Shown one piece after another: positions 1 through 8,457 of a DNA stretch of 64,000 bases. How positions within the stretch are numbered: the stretch's first letter is position 1; each line of letters begins with the position of its first letter. The DNA comes from Chloroflexota bacterium (GTDB lineage Bacteria; Chloroflexota; Anaerolineae; Caldilineales; Caldilineaceae): the NCBI GenBank assembly GCA_016861025.1, contig BOKO01000009.1, forward strand, positions 1-64,000, in the 5' to 3' direction. The translations under genes and the position numbers were made by a program. The notes beneath the pieces were generated by a model. That model worked only from the letters and a program-made list of their open reading frames with translations, had not been told where the DNA came from and did not search any database.

Positions 1-9
1 ATCTTTCAT
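1..9 (-). CDS. 5' end of a gene running off the left edge
   Basis: Only the first three codons (ATG AAA GAT on the minus strand) lie in the window. The call rests on a strong ribosome binding site, AAGGAGG at 17-23, placed 7 nt before the ATG. It continues the direction of the cassette at 166-2160 and starts about 157 nt downstream of it, so it may be a fourth gene of that unit or have its own promoter. The product is unknown. Confidence 0.5.
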
Positions 10-12
10 ATT

Positions 13-68
13 GAAACCTCCTTGGCTTGACTTGTGTCTTACACCCTCAGTCTAGCCCAGGAGGTTTC
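13..68 (-). promoter_or_regulatory. Hairpin that would sequester the edge gene's ribosome binding site
   Basis: The arms at 13-26 and 55-68 are complementary over 14 positions with one mismatch. Read on the minus strand, the 3' arm contains the AAGGAGG ribosome binding site (17-23) and the 5' arm is an anti-Shine-Dalgarno copy, so the fold would hide the site. Read on the plus strand, the same hairpin is followed by a T tract (69-74) and could instead be a terminator for a gene to the left. The sequence cannot decide between the two. Confidence 0.5.
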
Positions 69-165
69 TTTTTTGCTACCCCATCAAACAACATGAGCTA
101 TCCCAAAATTCGGGATGACTCATGTTTGGCTTTGCAAGTTCCCGCAATGAATTGCTGCGGCGACG

Positions 166-546
166 CTATTCGATAAAAATCTCCACGCGTTCACCCTTCT
201 CGTCGTCGAGCACCTCGACGATGCGACCGGTCAACCCATCGCGGATCGCCTGGCGCAACATTTCGGGATCAAACTTGTCGTTTTCGGGCACGAAGCGCAA
301 GCCGAACTCGACCAGCCCAAGCGGGATGTTGACTGTCACTTTCTGCTTGCCGGTCGTCACATTGGTGACGCGCACGCGGAAATATCGCCCATTCATGCTT
401 GCGCCCGGCGTCGCCGCAGACGCAACATCTTCTTGCGGCTCATCAGCCTGCCCCAAAGCGGACAATAGCCGTGCGCCATCTTCCGGGCTGAGCTTACCCT
501 CTTCGACCATCTGCAACACCTTGCGGCGTTCTTCGCTGAGCATCAT
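166..546 (-). CDS. SHOCT-like / YvlB-LiaX N-terminal-type small protein
   Basis: 126 residues with no membrane segment. Residues 4-33 form a two-helix module (RKVLQMVEEGKLSPEDGARL) typical of the SHOCT-like domain at the N-terminus of YvlB/LiaX-type proteins. The rest (about 55-126) is a predicted alpha/beta domain of unknown function. It is the third gene of the cassette and follows the DUF4097 gene by 34 nt. The ribosome binding site GAGGAG lies about 10 nt upstream, and either of two adjacent ATGs could be used. The same two-helix module occurs in both upstream proteins. The function is probably regulatory or related to the cell envelope, by analogy with YvlB; this is inference. Confidence 0.7.
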   Translation of the reverse strand: MMLSEERRKVLQMVEEGKLSPEDGARLLSALGQADEPQEDVASAATPGASMNGRYFRVRVTNVTTGKQKVTVNIPLGLVEFGLRFVPENDKFDPEMLRQAIRDGLTGRIVEVLDDEKGERVEIFIE

Positions 547-580
547 TGTCTGTTTCTCCTCAATTCAAGAACTTTTGTCT

Positions 581-1783
581 TTATCGATCCTGTTTGCCGT
601 TCAGCGCGGCCAACAACTTTTCCGCCTGTTCGACCGACAGCTTCCCCTCTTCGACCATGCGCAGGATCATCATGCGCTCCTCCTCAGTTGCGGGTGTGCG
701 TTTGGGCTTGGGTGCAGCAGGCGGGGGCGGCGGCGCGCCCCAGGCAACTTTGCGACGTCGTCCCTCGCTCTCCTGGGTGCGCTGTTCCAGCTTACGCATC
801 GCCTCCGCCAGCTTCTCTTCGGCGCGGCGCATTGCCGCCTGTACGCGTTCCTGAATCGTGACAGCCAACTCTTCGTTGCTGCCCAACCGCGACAGCCTGT
901 CTTCAAGCTGCCGCGAAAGCTCCCCAACCTGCGACTCGATCTGTGCGGAAATCTGTTGTGTGATCTCGACCGAACGCGCCGCTATTTCCTCCTCGACGGC
1001 GCTGGCGTACTCCGTCTCATCGAAGCGACGAAGCCGGGCGCCGCGCAGCGCAATGTTCCCTTCAGCCTGCAAGGTCATCTGCGAATGGGCTGGCTGGCGT
1101 TCAAAGCTAAGGCTTCCCGACCTTGCGCTGCGATGTTCGCCCAACCCGGTGACGCGGATATGACCGTCCGCCTTGAGTGTAAAAACGCCGCCCGCCTCGT
1201 GCGGCACTTCGCAGGTGATGTCGCCTTCAGCCAGGATCGTGCATTGCTGTCCAGGGGGAAGCAATGTCTGCATCCTGACGTTGCCTTCGACTGTAGCGTT
1301 GATGTTGCCGCCAGCCTCATCGAGCGTCAGATTCCCTTCGACCCTGGCAAGCTGTACACTGCCCGCCACTTTGACGATCTGGGCGTTGCCTTCGATTTTC
1401 TCAATGCTCAAGTCGCCTGCGATCAGTCGCGCCGTCAAATTCCCTTCGATCTGACCGGCGTTGAGCGCGCTGACGCTGTGAATGGCGGCGTTGCCCTCGA
1501 TCTGGTCGATGGTCAGGCTGCCAAGCAACAAACTGATCGAGGCATTGCCTTCAACTGTGTCGATCACGACAGTCGATTGCACCGGCGCCTGCAGCCACAG
1601 GTCGCCGTCGCTGGCAAGGGCAAAACCATCCTCGCGTTGCTCGATCTCGAGACTTTCATCGTCTCCGCTGGCGCGCACCTGTATCTCTGGGCGATCCCAA
1701 CCGGTTAGATTCAGGTTGCCGCTCACGTTGCGCAACGTAAGCGTCGGCGTTTCGCCGCAGCGTAAAATTTGCGATGCGCCCAT
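581..1783 (-). CDS. DUF4097-type beta-helix protein with C-terminal SHOCT-like module
   Basis: 400 residues. The N-terminal half (about 10-230) has the repetitive short beta-strand pattern of DUF4097 adhesin-like proteins (repeated VEGN / IEGN motifs at roughly 18-residue spacing), predicting a right-handed beta-helix. It is followed by a charged, probably coiled-coil region (about 255-345, EEEIAARSVEITQQ and AEEKLAEAMRKLEQ), a proline/alanine linker, and a C-terminal two-helix module (ILRMVEEGKLSVEQAEKLL) matching the N-terminus of the next protein. No signal peptide is visible. The start codon overlaps the stop of the DUF2089 gene (TGATG), so translation is probably coupled. DUF4097 proteins often sit in envelope-stress operons in Firmicutes; the role here is not known. 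Confidence 0.75.
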   Translation of the reverse strand: MGASQILRCGETPTLTLRNVSGNLNLTGWDRPEIQVRASGDDESLEIEQREDGFALASDGDLWLQAPVQSTVVIDTVEGNASISLLLGSLTIDQIEGNAAIHSVSALNAGQIEGNLTARLIAGDLSIEKIEGNAQIVKVAGSVQLARVEGNLTLDEAGGNINATVEGNVRMQTLLPPGQQCTILAEGDITCEVPHEAGGVFTLKADGHIRVTGLGEHRSARSGSLSFERQPAHSQMTLQAEGNIALRGARLRRFDETEYASAVEEEIAARSVEITQQISAQIESQVGELSRQLEDRLSRLGSNEELAVTIQERVQAAMRRAEEKLAEAMRKLEQRTQESEGRRRKVAWGAPPPPPAAPKPKRTPATEEERMMILRMVEEGKLSVEQAEKLLAALNGKQDR

Positions 1784-2160
1784 CAGTCGCCTCCTTGCAG
1801 CTTCTGCATGGCTTCCTCAAAGGAGATGAGGCCAGCGTCGAGTTCGGCAAGCACCTGCTTGCGATCGACCACGGGCGCTTCCTCCTTGCCCGGCTCGTAG
1901 CCCAGCGCGCGAATCACGTCGTGCAGACGGCTGCGAATGGTCGGGTACGACAATCCAAGCTCATCCTCAAGCCGGTTAAGCTTGCCCTCATTGCGCACGA
2001 AGACCTCGACAAACCTGACTTGTTCTGGCGTCAGCCGCGCAAACGGCGGCTCGACGACCGCAAATCGCCCCTCGATGCTCACGTCAGCGTCGGGACAGTA
2101 AATACGCGTGACGACAATTTCTCCGCCCGTCAATGGACAGCGGGTTGGCAGTGGCAACAT
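1783..2160 (-). CDS. DUF2089 family putative regulator
   Basis: 125 residues. The N-terminus carries CP and YC pairs (LPTRCPLTGGEIVVTRIYC) that may bind zinc. The central part (FARLTPEQVRFVEVFVRNEG, then LEDELGLSYPTIRSRLHDVI) is the helix-turn-helix of the DUF2089 family. The last 30 residues repeat the two-helix module found in the two downstream proteins (RKQVLAELDAGLISFEEAMQ). I chose the ATG at 2160 because GAGGAG lies about 8 nt upstream; a longer frame to 2220 lacks such a site. It is the first gene of the cassette and likely its transcription factor (inference). Confidence 0.75.
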   Translation of the reverse strand: MLPLPTRCPLTGGEIVVTRIYCPDADVSIEGRFAVVEPPFARLTPEQVRFVEVFVRNEGKLNRLEDELGLSYPTIRSRLHDVIRALGYEPGKEEAPVVDRKQVLAELDAGLISFEEAMQKLQGGD

Positions 2161-2322
2161 ACTGATAACTCCTCGTAAAATACGCCCGCCGGTGAGCCTC
2201 TGCCGCTCGCCGGCAGGCAAAGAAAATGGAACGGCCGGGACGCACGTCAGCTAACATGGTTGACAGCGCACGGAGCCAGGACGACGATCGGATTACGCCG
2301 ATTGCGCCAGACCGATCCCCGA

Positions 2323-2535
2323 TCAAACCGAATGCAACTCCATGTCGCCGCGCTGTTCCAGACGACGACCAGCCTGCACCATCATCCGTCCGATTGCCGC
2401 CAGCCCAGCGTCAAGCGGCGAAACGCTCGCCGCTTGACGCTGGCGCAATATTCGCTCAACAGTCGCCTCCTGCAACATCTCCTGCTGGCGCATCCGCTGG
2501 TTTTCAACCAAAACATACTCGTTGTGCGGGAACAT
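2323..2535 (-). CDS. Small uncharacterised protein with an internal palindrome
   Basis: 70 residues starting MFPHNEYVLVENQRMRQQEM. The start at 2535 is supported by AAGGAG 8 nt upstream. The sequence is charged and predicted helical, with no membrane segment and no family I recognise. Codons for roughly residues 30-45 contain a perfect 17-bp inverted repeat (2405-2443). It lies upstream of the DUF2089 cassette on the same strand, separated by about 160 nt. It could be a real small protein of the same transcript or a leader; the good ribosome binding site favours a gene. Confidence 0.5.
   Translation of the reverse strand: MFPHNEYVLVENQRMRQQEMLQEATVERILRQRQAASVSPLDAGLAAIGRMMVQAGRRLEQRGDMELHSV
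2405..2443. repeat. Perfect 17-bp inverted repeat inside a small gene
   Basis: Arms 2405-2421 and 2427-2443 are perfectly complementary, with a 5-nt loop. The hairpin would be very stable and lies within the 70-codon gene at 2323-2535. No T tract follows on either strand, so it does not look like an intrinsic terminator. Confidence 0.8.
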
Positions 2536-2755
2536 GGTGTTTACTCCTTGAACCGATGCGTGCTTCACATCAAAAACTTACATCACCATTGACTTATAAA
2601 ACAAAGATAACACAAAAAATCAATAATGCCAATAGGCAATTTCAATTTTATTGATATATTTTTCAATATTTCTAATATCACGAGAACAAAAAATCAATTT
2701 GTTTAAAAATATCCATCAATTCGCCCGACAACAAATCCTTAGTCTGACCATAAAT
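2536..2755. other. AT-rich intergenic region
   Basis: About 220 bp that are much richer in A and T than the surrounding genes, especially 2590-2755. No gene is visible. The likely role is the promoter region for the minus-strand small gene and the cassette below 2540, but no single -35/-10 pair stands out clearly. Confidence 0.4.
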
Positions 2756-2793
2756 AAAAAGAGACCTGACGGGTTGCCCGCCAGGTCTCTTTT
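2756..2793 (-). terminator. Bidirectional intrinsic terminator
   Basis: Stem 2761-2773 / 2777-2789 (13 positions, one mismatch, 3-nt loop), flanked by AAAAA on the left and TTTTT on the right, so it can terminate in both directions. It lies 38 nt past the stop of the minus-strand DUF4870 gene, which it most likely serves. Confidence 0.85.
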
Positions 2794-2830
2794 TGTTCAC
2801 GCTCTTCTATTAGAGAATTTGCGTCGTTGA

Positions 2831-3382
2831 TTATGCCAGCCAGTTCTGGTCGCGCAGAAAACTGGTCAAGCCAGGAATGGCAAAGCGCCGTCCTTTATAT
2901 GCCTGATAACCGTAGTACAGCATCAGAGCAATGCCGCCCAGGAAATACATCGGCGTCAGACACAAGAGTGCAAACGCGCCGACCAGCCACCCCAACACAG
3001 GGATAATCTGGAGGATGCCGATGGCAACACTGGCTGCGAAGAACACTAGCCAGAAGACCAGCACCAGCGCCAGACTCTGAACTGCGTGGTAGCGTTGGAA
3101 AGGACGCTTCTTGCTGCTCTCGCTCAATAATACGATCAAGGGCATGATCACCGGCAAAAGCAACTGCGTCACGTAACTCAGCAAGGCAATCAGCCGGTCG
3201 TCACTGTCAGCCAGTTCATCCACCTGAGAATTTTGCATCAGTTCCCCTCGGCGAAATGCATCCGCGGCCTCGCCTGCCTGTGTATACACCGTGCTTGCCA
3301 TGCGCTCCACCGGCGTCTGCTCCACCGCAACAGGATCGCTCTGTGGCTGCTCGTTTTCTCGGTTGCTCGATTCGTTCGTCAT
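2831..3382 (-). CDS. DUF4870 / Tic20-like membrane protein
   Basis: 183 residues. The first 60 are hydrophilic and rich in Glu, Asn and Gln. A membrane domain of about four segments follows (near LIALLSYVTQLLLPVIMPL, LALVLVFWLVFFAASVAIG, WLVGAFALLCLTPMYFLGG and a last amphipathic stretch). The motif KKRPFQRYHAVQSL between the first two segments is characteristic of DUF4870/Tic20-like proteins. The start at 3382 is preceded by a purine-rich GGGAGGGAGAG. It is a single gene with its own terminator at 2756-2793. No biochemical role is established for bacterial members. Confidence 0.8.
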   Translation of the reverse strand: MTNESSNRENEQPQSDPVAVEQTPVERMASTVYTQAGEAADAFRRGELMQNSQVDELADSDDRLIALLSYVTQLLLPVIMPLIVLLSESSKKRPFQRYHAVQSLALVLVFWLVFFAASVAIGILQIIPVLGWLVGAFALLCLTPMYFLGGIALMLYYGYQAYKGRRFAIPGLTSFLRDQNWLA

Positions 3383-3562
3383 CTTACTTCTCTCCCTCCC
3401 GTTCAACCCGGGATGCGTTTTCTACCCGTCGAACTCTCGCCTTTCCCACCTTCAGGATGCAGTACAACATCCTGCGAGGCCCGGTCGAGAAATTTGTTCC
3501 CATCGACCCATCTCTGGGTCTTGTCTTTATTTCATCCAACAATACGCAGCGTCCACTCAAAA

Positions 3563-3590
3563 GTTTCAGCGCCAGGCAATGTGATACAAT
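3563..3590 (+). promoter_or_regulatory. Promoter candidate for fmt, probably leaderless
   Basis: GTTTCA at 3563-3568 and TACAAT at 3585-3590 are separated by 16 bp. The -10 is preceded by TGTGA, resembling an extended -10. Transcription would begin at or next to the fmt ATG at 3597, and there is no Shine-Dalgarno sequence, which suggests a leaderless mRNA. Confidence 0.45.
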
Positions 3591-3596
3591 CGCACC

Positions 3597-4559
3597 ATGA
3601 CAACAATATCGACTGTTCGCATCTTGTTCATGGGCACACCCGAGTTTGCCACGCCATCGCTGCGTGCGTTGGTCGAGGCGTCGCCTGGCAGCGGCTGGGA
3701 GGTCGTCGCCGTCGCCACACAGCCAGATCGACCAGCCGGCCGCGGCAAGCAGCTTGCCGCAAGTCCGGTGAAGCAAATGGCGACAACTTTTAACCTTCCG
3801 GTGTTGCAGCCGGCCTCGCTGCGCAAAGCGCCGGATGCTGTCGAAGCGCTGCGCCTGTTGGCGCCCGATGTCATCGTCGTGGCGGCTTACGGACTGATCC
3901 TGCCAAAGAGTGTGCTCGAAATCCCAACCTTTGGATGCATCAACGTTCACGCCAGCCTGTTGCCCGCCTATCGCGGCGCCTCCCCGATCACGGCGGCGAT
4001 CCTCGACGGAGTGACCGGGACCGGCGTCACGATCATGTTGATGGATGAGGGGATGGACACAGGGCCGTCGCTGCGCCAGGCTGTACAGGCGATCCTGCCC
4101 GACGACACGACGGCGTCGCTCAGCGCGCGGCTGGCAGTGCAGGGCGCCGCGCTGCTCGTCGATACGCTGGCTGAGTGGCTGGCAGGGAATGCAGCCCCGG
4201 TCGCGCAGGAACTGTTGCCCGGTGAGCCATCCTGGTGCCAACAGATCAAAAAAGAAGACGGGCGGATCGATTGGTCGAAACCGGCTGTATATATCGAGCG
4301 CGCCACGCGCGCCTACACGCCCTGGCCCACGGCCTACACCTTCTGGAAAGGAGAGCCTTTCAAAATATTGAAGTGCTCGGTGATGGAGGGAAATGCAGCG
4401 CCGGGTGTGGTCGAACGCACAACAGACGGCGCTGCAATTGGCACAGGTGAAGGATTGCTGCTGCCGCACACTGTTCAACCCGCCGGCAAACGGCCGATGG
4501 ATATTCGCAGTTTCCTCAACGGCGCACCCGATTTTATCGGCGTCACACTGCCATCGTAA
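3597..4559 (+). CDS. fmt: Methionyl-tRNA formyltransferase
   Basis: 320 residues, the normal length. The enzyme transfers a formyl group from 10-formyl-tetrahydrofolate to Met-tRNAfMet for translation initiation. The N-terminal Rossmann-like domain starts ILFMGTPEFATPSL; the catalytic/folate loop is present as INVHASLLPAYRGASPI (family SLLPRWRGAAP) and is followed by GVTIMLMDEGMDTGP. The C-terminal tRNA-binding domain begins near residue 205. No Shine-Dalgarno precedes the ATG; a -10-like element ends 6 nt upstream. It is a stand-alone gene here, with no def beside it. Confidence 0.95.
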   Translation: MTTISTVRILFMGTPEFATPSLRALVEASPGSGWEVVAVATQPDRPAGRGKQLAASPVKQMATTFNLPVLQPASLRKAPDAVEALRLLAPDVIVVAAYGLILPKSVLEIPTFGCINVHASLLPAYRGASPITAAILDGVTGTGVTIMLMDEGMDTGPSLRQAVQAILPDDTTASLSARLAVQGAALLVDTLAEWLAGNAAPVAQELLPGEPSWCQQIKKEDGRIDWSKPAVYIERATRAYTPWPTAYTFWKGEPFKILKCSVMEGNAAPGVVERTTDGAAIGTGEGLLLPHTVQPAGKRPMDIRSFLNGAPDFIGVTLPS

Positions 4560-4643
4560 TCGCGAGAGAACAGCTTCGGTCAAGCCCCACGCCCAGACTT
4601 CAAAAGAAGGATAGTGATATGGCTACACTGGAGCGTCACATGC

Positions 4644-5432
4644 TCACTGGCTGGCGATGTAACTCTCCAGCTCGTATGTTGCGCGGTTGCGTCCATCGAT
4701 GTACTTGACCGTTGGATGCGGCGCTTCTTTGGCGACCCACAACCGGCTGATCGAGTTGCCGGTGTCCAGTGTAACGACCCAGGCGTCAAACGTCCCGGCC
4801 GGCGTCACGAGCCGTTCATCACCGACAACGCGCACAGTCACCCGGTCAAGCAGGCCGACGACAGGCAGGAATGCATTCAGCCGCGTTGCATAGTTGCGCG
4901 TCAGCGGCAATGCACGCGCGATCATCGGCAATGTGCCTGATTCGCGCACATCGCTCGGAACTTCAAAGCGCTGTGTTGTCGCCACATCGGCGCGTGTTGT
5001 CAACACCAAATCAACGGCGGGGCCGTTGTATTGTGCATCGACCGTCTCGCGTCCGGCGGCGTTTGAGCGCTCGAGAAACGAAGATTGTGGACGAAAACCC
5101 GTTGCCAGCACTTTGACAGTCAGTTCCTCTTGATCGCCCTGCGCCAGCGTAGTGCGCGTGATCGACCACAGCGGCTGTCCCTGGTCGTTCATCCCCTCCG
5201 TCATGGTGTAGCGCATCACACCGGCATAGCGCCCTTCGACATCGGTGATGCGGAAGACATGCTCTTCTCCGTCTCGCCAAGGCGCCGGGTTAAACACCAA
5301 TCCCACCGGCGTCGATTGATTGCAGCCGGCAATCATACCTGCAACCAACCATAGCACCAACAACATAGAATGGCGATGCAACCTGTTGATGGCGGGCGCG
5401 GTTTGTGGGGAAAGGTGCTCGAACGTGTTCAT
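4644..5432 (-). CDS. Putative lipoprotein, DUF3108-like
   Basis: 262 residues. The N-terminus has a hydrophobic segment, MLLVLWLVAGMIAGC, with a lipobox (IAGC), so it is probably exported and lipid-anchored. The mature part is mostly beta-strand and ends with a pattern typical of DUF3108-like proteins (TPAGTFDAWVVTLDTG, then LWVAKEAPHPTVKY). The start at 5432 overlaps the stop of the amidohydrolase gene (ATGA), implying translational coupling. A longer in-frame extension to 5579 reads through the end of that gene and is rejected. The ligand is unknown. Confidence 0.65.
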   Translation of the reverse strand: MNTFEHLSPQTAPAINRLHRHSMLLVLWLVAGMIAGCNQSTPVGLVFNPAPWRDGEEHVFRITDVEGRYAGVMRYTMTEGMNDQGQPLWSITRTTLAQGDQEELTVKVLATGFRPQSSFLERSNAAGRETVDAQYNGPAVDLVLTTRADVATTQRFEVPSDVRESGTLPMIARALPLTRNYATRLNAFLPVVGLLDRVTVRVVGDERLVTPAGTFDAWVVTLDTGNSISRLWVAKEAPHPTVKYIDGRNRATYELESYIASQ

Positions 5433-6643
5433 CGCTTCGCTTCCATCCAACGCAGCGCCGTCAATGCCAGCGCCGCCGCCCCGATCGGCAATGCGTCCTC
5501 GTCCATACGAAAATCGGCGCGATGCACCGGATAATATTCTTTCCAATCGGGATTGTGCACGCCTAGCCGAAGGAAACAACCCGGCGCCGCCTGCGCCATG
5601 TAGCTGAAATCCTCAGCGCCCATGATCAGCTCGCTCTCCGCCACATGATCGTCGCCCAGCAGATCGCGCATCGTCGCCATCATGTGTTCGGCGGCTGTTG
5701 GATCGTTGACGGTCGGCGGGTAGCCGGGGTGGATCGTCAAATCGGCGCGGCCGCCCAACGGCTCAACGATGCTGACTGCACGTTTCAATTCAACGTGCAA
5801 CAGATCGCGAGCTTTCGGAGTAAACGAACGGATCGTGCCGGTCATCCTCACCTGGTCGGGGATGACGTTGTCGACTGTGCCGCCGTGGATCGTAGCGATG
5901 GTGATCACCCCATGTTCGGTTGGATCGAGGCGGCGGCTGACGACCTGGTGCACGGCGTTGATGACATGCGCCGAGAGTGCAATTGGGTCGACCGTGCTCT
6001 GGGGCCTTGCCGCGTGCCCACCCGAACCAGTGATGACCAGCTCGAACTTGTCGGCGGCGGCCATCATCGGGCCGGGACGCGTCGCCACATAGCCGACATC
6101 GTGGAACGGATCGACATGCAACCCAAAGACGGCGTCCACCCCTTGCAGCGCACCCTCCTCGACCATACGCATGCCGCCGGACTTGCCTTCGCTGTCCTGC
6201 GCCTCCTCGCTTGGCTGAAAGAGCAGCCGCACCGAACCCGGAAGTTTGCCCTCGTCAGCCAATCCCTTAAGCAATGTCGCCGCGCCGAGCAACATGGCAG
6301 TGTGCGCATCGTGGCCGCAGGCATGCATGATGCCAGGGCGGGTGCTGTCGAACTCACTGCCGTTAACTTCCTGAATCGGCAGCGCATCCATATCGGCGCG
6401 CAAACCAACCACCGGGCCATTGCCGCCGCGAATATGGCCGACGACGCCGGTCTTGGCAACTTCTGTCTCGGTCTCGATGCCGAGATCGACCAACGTGGCG
6501 TTGACCAGGCTGGCGGTGCGCTGCTCGGTGAAGGTGAGTTCGGGATAGCGATGGATCGTGCGCCGCCATGTGCGAATATTCTCGTGGATAGTTTTGGCGC
6601 GCTCAAATAATTCAGTTGCAGTAAGTTGGACAGAAGAAGACAT
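5429..6643 (-). CDS. M20 family metallo-amidohydrolase
   Basis: 404 residues. It belongs to the peptidase M20D group (hippurate hydrolase, N-acyl-L-amino acid amidohydrolase, IAA-amino acid hydrolase), hydrolysing amide bonds of N-acyl amino acids. Metal-site motifs are GLRADMDALPIQE, MHACGHDAHTAMLLGAA, the catalytic-Glu region QPSEEAQDSEGK, and a C-terminal MGAEDFSYMAQAAPG. The inserted dimerisation domain lies around residues 180-300. The start at 6643 has AAGGAG 7 nt upstream. It is coupled to the downstream lipoprotein gene. The substrate cannot be told from sequence. Confidence 0.9.
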   Translation of the reverse strand: MSSSVQLTATELFERAKTIHENIRTWRRTIHRYPELTFTEQRTASLVNATLVDLGIETETEVAKTGVVGHIRGGNGPVVGLRADMDALPIQEVNGSEFDSTRPGIMHACGHDAHTAMLLGAATLLKGLADEGKLPGSVRLLFQPSEEAQDSEGKSGGMRMVEEGALQGVDAVFGLHVDPFHDVGYVATRPGPMMAAADKFELVITGSGGHAARPQSTVDPIALSAHVINAVHQVVSRRLDPTEHGVITIATIHGGTVDNVIPDQVRMTGTIRSFTPKARDLLHVELKRAVSIVEPLGGRADLTIHPGYPPTVNDPTAAEHMMATMRDLLGDDHVAESELIMGAEDFSYMAQAAPGCFLRLGVHNPDWKEYYPVHRADFRMDEDALPIGAAALALTALRWMEAKR

Positions 6644-6914
6644 TCTTACTCCTTTTGTTGCTTCGATCAACAAGAGTTCGTTGCAGTTTCAACAAGATTC
6701 TCGAAACTTCAATTCTGCACCGATCCCGCATTTGATTGTAAACCAGCTTAGCCTGGCGGACTGTGGGGCGTCTTCCTGCTTGCCGAGCCTCCAGTACGCT
6801 CTGCTTCAGACGCGGAGATGTATTCCACCTATTTCATAGTCGCATAATCTACTGGCGCCGCTCTGGCTATTGTTTCGATCCACCACTCGCTTATGTCAGC
6901 GTTGCATAGTGCGT

Positions 6915-8294
<1,380 letters not shown>

Positions 8295-8334
8295 CTTTCT
8301 TCCTCCGCATAAACCATGAAATTTGGATTAGAAT

Positions 8335-8355
8335 CTGGTCAACACCCGTGACCAG
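8335..8355. promoter_or_regulatory. Candidate operator upstream of the beta-glucosidase
   Basis: CTGGTCA (8335-8341) and TGACCAG (8349-8355) form a perfect inverted repeat with a 7-bp spacer, 41 bp upstream of the GH1 start codon. The size and position would suit a LacI- or GntR-type repressor, but no such regulator gene is in the window. Confidence 0.35.
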
Positions 8356-8457
8356 CAATGAAGATTTTACGTCTTCAGTAGAAGCCGGTTTGTTTTTTAC
8401 TTTGTTGTCATTATAGCAGAGGTCAATAACGATGGGGCGCCTGAAGGGGGATTATCG

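Noticed and set aside
122..1708. Long plus-strand open frame of 528 codons
   Set aside because: It lies opposite the DUF4097 and SHOCT-like genes, has no family match and no ribosome binding site. It is an antisense shadow in GC-rich DNA.
6644..6914. Possible small gene between the amidohydrolase and GH1 genes
   Set aside because: No frame with a start signal or recognisable sequence, and no RNA-like structure was seen in this 271-bp gap.
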